Below, in pieces: positions 59,235 through 64,000 of a stretch of 64,000 bases of DNA. A program made the position numbers and the translations under genes. How positions within the stretch are numbered: the first letter of the stretch is position 1; each line of letters starts with the position of its first letter. The DNA is from Desulfosarcina alkanivorans (GTDB taxonomy: Bacteria; Desulfobacterota; Desulfobacteria; Desulfobacterales; Desulfosarcinaceae). The notes below the pieces were generated by a model. The model saw only the letters and a list, made by a program, of their open reading frames with translations. It did no database searches and was not told where the DNA came from. The stretch is taken from positions 4,836,001 to 4,900,000 of the forward strand of contig NZ_AP021874.1 in the NCBI RefSeq assembly GCF_009688945.1, given 5' to 3'.

Positions 59235-59618
59235 ATGCCTGCCAACAACAGGAAGGATTCTGACAGATTGTCACAAGTGGTGGCCGATGCCCGCCGTCAC
59301 ATGAAGGAACGGGAAAAGACGTACCGCGAGAAGGCCCTCAAGATGTATCCGCACGTTTGCGGCCGCTGTGGACGCGAGTTCAGCGGCAAGGGGCTGCGGG
59401 AACTCACCGTTCACCACAGAGACCACAACCACGACAACAACCCGCCCGACGGCAGCAACTGGGAACTCTTGTGCATCTACTGCCACGACAACGAGCACGG
59501 CCGGCTGGAAGTGGCCGAGGCCTACGACGGCCAGTCCTCGTCCACGGCCCCTCCGGATTCTGATTTTTCTCATAAGCCTTTTGCCGCGCTGGAAGCGCTG
59601 CTGAAGGGTAAAAAATAG
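59235..59618 (+). CDS. yajD: YajD-type HNH nuclease
   Basis: 127 residues: CGRCGREFSGKGLRELTVHH, RDHNHDNNPPDGSNWELLCI, YCHDNEHGR. The two CxxC zinc pairs and the HNH core match YajD, which has an HNH endonuclease fold. ATG 59235 follows AAAGGAAG. Biological role is unknown; it lies 33 bases after the VOC gene. Confidence 0.9.
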   Translation: MPANNRKDSDRLSQVVADARRHMKEREKTYREKALKMYPHVCGRCGREFSGKGLRELTVHHRDHNHDNNPPDGSNWELLCIYCHDNEHGRLEVAEAYDGQSSSTAPPDSDFSHKPFAALEALLKGKK

Positions 59619-59662
59619 TACCGACGGTCATTTGATCAACCCCAACGCATAGGCGCAAAACC

Positions 59663-61048
59663 GTGACAAGGCCCCTTCCGGAGACCTTTTTTCCTGCTGT
59701 CGGAAAAATCATCCCTTCCGGCTGGTGCCGTCTGTGGGCTTTTGGGATCGTCTGCGGTTTTCTTTTACTGCTGGCCGGTGCGCTTGCGATCCCTTTCTAC
59801 TTCGAATCCCCGTCCATCTGGTACAAGTTCGGAATGGAAAAGGTCAGCCTGCGGACGGGAAAATTGATGGGCATGGGGGGCGGCCTTCTTCTCCTTCTCC
59901 AACTGCCGCTGGCCGCACGGCTGAAGGCGCTGGACCGCATCTTCTCCCTGCCGGGCCTGATGCGTCAGCACCGTCTGCATGCCTGGATCATCGCCGCGGC
60001 GGCCCTGGTGCACCCCGTTGGTGTACTGCTTTCCGAAGGCACGTTTTTTGTCCCCCTGGAAATACGCTACTGGCCGGAATGGGTGGGGGCCGGGCTGATG
60101 GCGATCATTTTGATCCAGGTCGGCTGCAGCCGCTGGCGGCTTCGGCTGGGGCTGGCCTTTCACGTCTGGATGAACCTTCACCGTATCATGGGAGTATTGA
60201 TCGCCGTTTTATTGATTGTCCACGTCCTTGCCGTAAGCGAAACCTTCTCCGAAGACGGACCGCCCCGCCTGGCCGTGTGGATTGCAGCCGGTATCTTTGC
60301 CCTTCTCTGGGCGTTGGTGCGCAGCGCCTGGGTCCGTGCAGGCCGAAGGCCCTATGTGGTTTCCCGCATCAAACCTGTCGGTGCCGACTGCACCGGTGTG
60401 ACGTTGGTTCCGGTGACAGCCTTCCCCTTTCTGTACGCCCCTGGCCAGTTTGCCTATGTCTCCTTTCGCTCCCGGAAGGTTTCACGGGAACCCCACGCCT
60501 TCACCCTCTCCTCCACGCCCAGCCGTCCCGGCATGCTTCAGTTTACCATCCGTGCCTGCGGAGACTGGACCCGGCATGTGGATAGGATCCAACCCGGCGA
60601 TCGGGCCCTTGTACAAGGCCCTTTCGGGCGGTTCGGCCACCTGTTTACATCGCCGGGTCGGCCCCTGATCATGATTGCCGGCGGCATCGGCATTACCCCC
60701 ATGCTCAGCATGCTGCGCTTCATGGCAGACGAGAACGATCCCCGCCCCATTATCCTGATTTGGAGCACCCGTACCCCTGCGCACCTGATGTTCGGCGAGG
60801 AGCTGGATCTTCTTGCCGTCAAATTGACAGGCCTTCGACGGGTCCCTATGTTTACCCGTAATACGGAGGATGGGGGCCAGACCGGCAGGCTGAACCGCCA
60901 GTCTCTGGAATCGATACTTCACGGATGCGACCGCAGGTCCGCGGTCTTCCTATGTGGCCCGCCGCTGATGATGGACCAGGTCAGATCCGACCTCAAAATG
61001 CTCGGATTTCCGGCCCGGGCGATATTCAGTGAATCTTTCGGGTTCTGA
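59663..61048 (+). CDS. Ferric reductase-like membrane flavoprotein
   Basis: 461 residues. Six-helix ferric-reductase domain with His pairs in LMRQHRLHAWIIAAAALVHP and VWMNLHRIMGVLIAVLLIVH (two b-type hemes), then FAD-binding (EPHAFTLSSTPSRPGMLQFT) and NAD(P)-binding (AGGIGITPMLSMLR; FLCGPPLMMDQV) domains, ending FSESFGF. It moves electrons across the membrane from NAD(P)H, possibly to iron, oxygen or a partner protein. Start GTG 59663. Confidence 0.9.
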   Translation: MTRPLPETFFPAVGKIIPSGWCRLWAFGIVCGFLLLLAGALAIPFYFESPSIWYKFGMEKVSLRTGKLMGMGGGLLLLLQLPLAARLKALDRIFSLPGLMRQHRLHAWIIAAAALVHPVGVLLSEGTFFVPLEIRYWPEWVGAGLMAIILIQVGCSRWRLRLGLAFHVWMNLHRIMGVLIAVLLIVHVLAVSETFSEDGPPRLAVWIAAGIFALLWALVRSAWVRAGRRPYVVSRIKPVGADCTGVTLVPVTAFPFLYAPGQFAYVSFRSRKVSREPHAFTLSSTPSRPGMLQFTIRACGDWTRHVDRIQPGDRALVQGPFGRFGHLFTSPGRPLIMIAGGIGITPMLSMLRFMADENDPRPIILIWSTRTPAHLMFGEELDLLAVKLTGLRRVPMFTRNTEDGGQTGRLNRQSLESILHGCDRRSAVFLCGPPLMMDQVRSDLKMLGFPARAIFSESFGF

Positions 61049-61130
61049 CAACCGCCAGTCGGCGGAGCGGACCACGCCCCACGGTTGGCCGGCGGCCAGC
61101 CCAACCCTACCACCGGACTGGAGGCGACCC

Positions 61131-61727
61131 ATGAAACCATTTGTCCATTTTTTCCTTGTCCTTCTTTTCCTGCTGGCGGCTGCGGTCCCGGCACAGGCTG
61201 CGGCCCCGGAGTGGGAAATCGATCCGGCCCATGCCGGCGTCTACTTCAGCATCGATCATATTTACTCCACGACACGCGGTTATTTTGAAGATTTCAAGGG
61301 GACGGTGATGTTTTCTCCCGAGGACCTGACCGGCAGCCGTTTCGACTTCGAGGTTACGGTGAAAAGCATCAACACCGGGAACAGCAAGCGCGACGGTCAC
61401 CTCAATTCCGCTGACTTTTTTGATTCCAAAACCTACCCCGTGATGTCCTTCAAGAGCACCGCCGTTAAGCATGTCCGGGACAACCGCTACGTTGTCGAGG
61501 GGACAATGAGGGTCAAGGATGTCAGCAAAACCCTGACGGTGCCGTTTACCTTGCTTGGGGTCAGGACCCACCCCTTTGACGATAATAAGGAAGTGGCCGG
61601 TTTCGAAGCCCGAATGGTCATCGATCGCCTGGCCTACCACGTCGGCGGCGGAAAGTTTTATGACATGGGGGTGGTCGGCAAGGATGTGGACGTGCTCATT
61701 ACCCTCGAAGTGATCCGGAAAAAATAG
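61131..61727 (+). CDS. YceI-family lipocalin-like protein
   Basis: 198 residues: signal peptide (FFLVLLFLLAAAVPAQAA), then PEWEIDPAHAGVYFSIDHIY, GNSKRDGHLNSADFFDSKTY and LTVPFTLLGVRTHPFDDN. YceI proteins are periplasmic barrels that bind isoprenoid or amide lipids, often next to b-type cytochromes, as here. ATG 61131 has GGAGG. Confidence 0.92.
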   Translation: MKPFVHFFLVLLFLLAAAVPAQAAAPEWEIDPAHAGVYFSIDHIYSTTRGYFEDFKGTVMFSPEDLTGSRFDFEVTVKSINTGNSKRDGHLNSADFFDSKTYPVMSFKSTAVKHVRDNRYVVEGTMRVKDVSKTLTVPFTLLGVRTHPFDDNKEVAGFEARMVIDRLAYHVGGGKFYDMGVVGKDVDVLITLEVIRKK

Positions 61728-61813
61728 ATGACCACCGATACAATGTTACGGGGGGGCGGCCGCCCAAGAAGTCCCGGGTGCGTTCCGCGTGCGCGATGCC
61801 GCCATTTCAGGCC

Positions 61814-62330
61814 ATGAATCGACGACTCACCCTGCCGGTCTTTCTGCTCCACGTCGGTTTGGCTTCACCGGCATGAAGCGATGCGCCCCCTGTGCCGGAG
61901 GCGATCTCCCTGCCGGCCGGTTTCCGCATTTCCATCTTTACCGACAGGGTCCCCAATGCCCGGTCCATGGCGCGGGAGCCCGAGGGGGTCAGAAAATCAG
62001 TCGGATTCGACTGGCGCCCCATGCGGCGGCACTGGGCATTCGCTTTTACACCGGAAAGAATTTCCCGCCCCAATACCACGGCCAGATATTCATTGCCGAG
62101 TACGGCTCCTGGAATCGGAGCCGGCCCATCGGTCACCGCATCACCCTGGTGCGGCTCAAGAACGGTCGGCCCGCATCCCAAGACGTGTTCGCCGGCGGGT
62201 GGCTCGGCGGTGACGGGGTCATCGGCCGGCCGGTGGATACCGAGATCCTCGCGGACGGCGCCATGCGGGTCTCCGACGACCTTGCCGGCAGGATTGACCG
62301 CATGGCCTGCCACCACTGCCCCGGGGATCC
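61814..62330 (+). pseudogene. PQQ-dependent sugar (sorbosone-type) dehydrogenase, decayed
   Basis: MNRRLTLPVFLLHVGLASPA is stopped by TGA at 61874, then the same frame continues SDAPP and VPEAISLPAGFRISIFTDRV to PNARSMA. The family continues through ~300 residues; here it jumps to VGFDWRP and, after a frame change, to LAPHAAALGIRFYTG, GQIFIAEYGSWNRSRPIGHR, GRPVDTEILADGAMRVSDD. So at least one stop, one shift and two deletions are needed to explain it. It cannot make an active enzyme. Confidence 0.8.
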
Positions 62331-62563
62331 TTCGCCTGCTCCTTTTGATGCCCTCGTAAAAGGCTGCATTTCTCGGGATCCGAAATCCTTGATCCCGGCT
62401 ATTTTTCGAGCCCGTCAATCTTTACCGAATCTTTATCCGATCTTTACCGAAGGTTCATCGCCAAGGGTTATCTTTCCTTCAGCGCCAACCGCATTGGACG
62501 CCTACCCAATGAACACCTGCGGCGGCGCGAGACTTTCAACCCTTGCTTTGGAAGGAGATCATC

Positions 62564-63286
62564 ATGGAAAGAATTCTATTCAAGACACTGTTTGCAGTAA
62601 TGGTCGGGACGGTCCTGACCATGGGGCAGGCCGTTGCGGCCGAGTTCAGCGTCACCGTGAAGAACCTGACCAACGGGATTTATTTCACCCCTTTGCTCAT
62701 CACCGCCCACGACGGCGACAGGCGGCTTTTTGAAACCGGCGCGCCGGCATCGCCGGCCCTGGAAGCCATGGCCGAGGGGGGCGATATTTCCGGGTTGCTC
62801 AACATGGTGGGCGGCCCGGACCCGGACACGGTTGAAGATCCGGCGGGCGGGCTGCTGCCCCCCGGCGGCATCGTCAGCGACGTCTATTTCAACACCAACC
62901 GGACCCGCAACCGGTACCTGTCATTGACCGCCATGCTGCTGCCCACCAACGATGGCTTCGTGGGTCTCGATTCGCTGCCCATTCCCCGCATCCCGGGAAC
63001 CTACCGCTACGACCTGTACGGCTACGATGCCGGCACCGAGGCCAACGACGAGCGGATCACCGAGATTCCAGGCGCCCCCGGCGGTCATGCCGGCACCGGC
63101 GGCAGCGGGGTCTCCGGACCCGATGACAATGCGACGGTACACATTCACCGGGGTGTCGTCGGCGATGCCGATCCTGAAGGCGGCATCAGCGACCTGGACA
63201 GCAGCATTCACCGCTGGCTGAATCCGGTTGCCGAAATAGTGATTGAGGTCCACCATCGACGACATGGCAGAGGCTACCCGTGGTAA
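62564..63286 (+). CDS. Spondin-N domain exported protein
   Basis: 240 residues: signal peptide (LFKTLFAVMVGTVLTMGQAV), then FSVTVKNLTNGIYFTPLLIT and LFETGAPASPALEAMAEGGD, then GRYLSLTAML-type segments (RNRYLSLTAMLLPTNDGFV) and HIHRGVVGDADPEGGISDLD. This is the bacterial spondin-N family. The last residues (IEVHHRRHGRGYPW) differ from usual ends and may reflect a deletion that also created the radical SAM stub. ATG 62564 follows GAAGGAG. Confidence 0.85.
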   Translation: MERILFKTLFAVMVGTVLTMGQAVAAEFSVTVKNLTNGIYFTPLLITAHDGDRRLFETGAPASPALEAMAEGGDISGLLNMVGGPDPDTVEDPAGGLLPPGGIVSDVYFNTNRTRNRYLSLTAMLLPTNDGFVGLDSLPIPRIPGTYRYDLYGYDAGTEANDERITEIPGAPGGHAGTGGSGVSGPDDNATVHIHRGVVGDADPEGGISDLDSSIHRWLNPVAEIVIEVHHRRHGRGYPW

Positions 63287-63494
63287 GCTGACGGATGCAT
63301 TGCCCGGGTCTGCTCCTGACAGCCATGATTCACTTACGGACCGTTGGGCCCAATATCACGCCTATCCAGAACATGGCGGCCGGATAGGCGTGCCGCTTTT
63401 CATCCACCACCGCTGCAACTTTCGCTGCGCCTACCGGATTGCCGCATGCTCCCGGCGGCGGGTCGCGGGGACGCGAAAATCCTCGATAAACTGA
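63264..63494 (+). pseudogene. Radical SAM protein N-terminal stub
   Basis: From ATG 63264 the frame reads MAEATRGKLTDALPGSAPDS, then SLTDRWAQYHAYPEHGGRIG, VPLFIHHRCNFRCAYR. The last part fits the radical SAM CxxxCxxC loop with its third Cys replaced by Arg, followed by unrelated residues. Beyond ~63435 the sequence belongs to the convergent asparagine synthetase gene, so the rest of the gene is lost. It overlaps the spondin gene end by 23 bases. Confidence 0.6.
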
Positions 63495-64000
63495 TGGTGA
63501 ACCAGCTGGGTGGACAGGATGCCCACCAGGGCCATATTCTCCCGCTCGCTGAGCAGTGATCCTCTCCCCTGGCTGCACTTGGCCACCAGTCGGGCCACCT
63601 TTTTCCCATCGAAGTACCCATAGCGCTTCAGCGTATCATCCGAGAGCATCTCGGAAACATAGTCCGGCTGCCCATCGCCGAAGAAGCACCGGCTGATGGG
63701 TGCCCGATAGGGCTGCTTGGCCCGGTCGATGAGCGGGTCCGGAATCAGGCCGCGGGCCGCTTTTTTAAGAATATATTTCTCGGTGAGCCCCCTCATCCGC
63801 AAACGGGAGGGGATTCTGGCAGCCGCTTCGAAGATGCGGTGGTCCAGAAAGGGGAACCGGCCTTCGATGGAATTGGCCATGGCCATGCGGTCCCCCTGGG
63901 AGGAGAGCAGGTAGTTGGACAAAAACAGGCGGCTTTCCGTATACTGGGCCCGGGTGAGCAGGTCCCAGCCCATAAATCCGTCGGGCAGGCTCTGGGCATA
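63431..64000 (-). CDS. Asparagine synthetase (glutamine-hydrolysing), C-terminal part
   Basis: About 190 residues of the synthetase domain: RLFLSNYLLSSQGDRMAMAN, SIEGRFPFLDHRIFEAAARI, KYILKKAARGLIPDPLIDRA. These are the ATP/aspartate-binding C-terminal motifs of AsnB. The N-terminal glutaminase and synthetase halves are outside the window. The last residues (ATRRREHAAIR) may be new sequence made by the deletion that truncated the radical SAM stub. Confidence 0.9.
   Translation of the reverse strand, partial: YAQSLPDGFMGWDLLTRAQYTESRLFLSNYLLSSQGDRMAMANSIEGRFPFLDHRIFEAAARIPSRLRMRGLTEKYILKKAARGLIPDPLIDRAKQPYRAPISRCFFGDGQPDYVSEMLSDDTLKRYGYFDGKKVARLVAKCSQGRGSLLSERENMALVGILSTQLVHHQFIEDFRVPATRRREHAAIR

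Noticed and set aside
61874..61876. In-frame TGA in the PQQ dehydrogenase remnant as a second selenocysteine codon
   Set aside because: It lies at the signal peptide end, no redox motif surrounds it, and the rest of the gene is broken by deletions and a frame change.
62400..62540. Short repeated TCTTTACCGAA/TCTTTATCCGA sequence and a frame reading through it
   Set aside because: Three imperfect 11-base units only, and the frame has no start signal or known domain; probably part of the decayed region.
1..64000. CRISPR arrays, tRNA or rRNA genes, prophage or transposase genes
   Set aside because: No regularly spaced direct repeats, no cloverleaf or rRNA-like sequence, and no transposase or integrase motif was recognised on reading; absence was judged by eye, not by a search.

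Overview
The window looks like a chromosomal segment of a strictly anaerobic, GC-rich member of the Desulfobacterota (a Desulfosarcina/Desulfatitalea-like sulfate reducer is the best guess). The guess rests on gene content only: a PerR-rubrerythrin oxidative stress pair under a perfect operator, an in-frame-UGA selenoprotein, hybrid kinases with a c-type heme or 7TMR-DISM sensor, and oxidative lysine/proline-type aldehyde dehydrogenases. No rRNA or tRNA gene, CRISPR array or complete insertion sequence was seen.

Layout. 1-6.5 kb (minus): SDR-type protein, dihydroorotate dehydrogenase-like flavoprotein, a 31-residue Cys-containing peptide gene with its own promoter and terminator, a 7TMR-DISM hybrid kinase, a deletion remnant of an FAD oxidoreductase, and saccharopine dehydrogenase. 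7-19 kb: heme-sensing hybrid kinase, UspA, a frameshifted histidine phosphatase, the selenoprotein, hemolysin III, and an envelope/osmotic group (MscS, DUF2780, YegP-like, VWA-OmpA lipoprotein, truncated MscS paralogue, second OmpA protein with a coiled-coil partner). 19-28.7 kb: sigma54-type activator with an altered GAFTGA loop, FadL remnant, HD-GYP phosphodiesterase, DnaJ/HTH plus MinD-like pair, PerR-rubrerythrin, small membrane and OB-fold proteins, and a gene-poor stretch with possible structured RNA. 28.8-37.6 kb: MltF-like transglycosylase, CheR, acyl-CoA synthetase, deacylase, MIF-like tautomerase, tandem YebG proteins, a PLA2-like lipoprotein, PilZ protein and YceH. 37.7-47 kb: a long minus-strand run in which a ModE-like regulator and a complete peptide ABC importer with an M20 peptidase lead into panE-panB. 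47-50.4 kb: two aldehyde dehydrogenases. 51-56.2 kb: a Tat-exported protein of unknown function and a complete two-component sigma54 circuit. 56.5-64 kb: FadH, VOC protein, YajD, ferric-reductase-like protein, YceI, then a decaying region (PQQ dehydrogenase remnant, spondin-domain protein, radical SAM stub) and a partial asparagine synthetase.

Themes. (1) Signal transduction is dense: three histidine kinases, c-di-GMP output (PilZ) and turnover (HD-GYP), and two enhancer-binding proteins. At 52.75-56.24 kb a sensor kinase and NtrC-type regulator sit beside three copies of a TACAA-N6-TTGTA repeat and a possible -24/-12 promoter in front of a gene encoding only a histidine-kinase dimerisation domain; this looks like a self-contained and possibly undescribed feedback circuit. 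(2) Several genes decay by internal deletion that keeps both ends (FAD oxidoreductase, FadL, PQQ dehydrogenase). (3) Selenocysteine is used in a PRXL2/SelU-like thioredoxin-fold protein.
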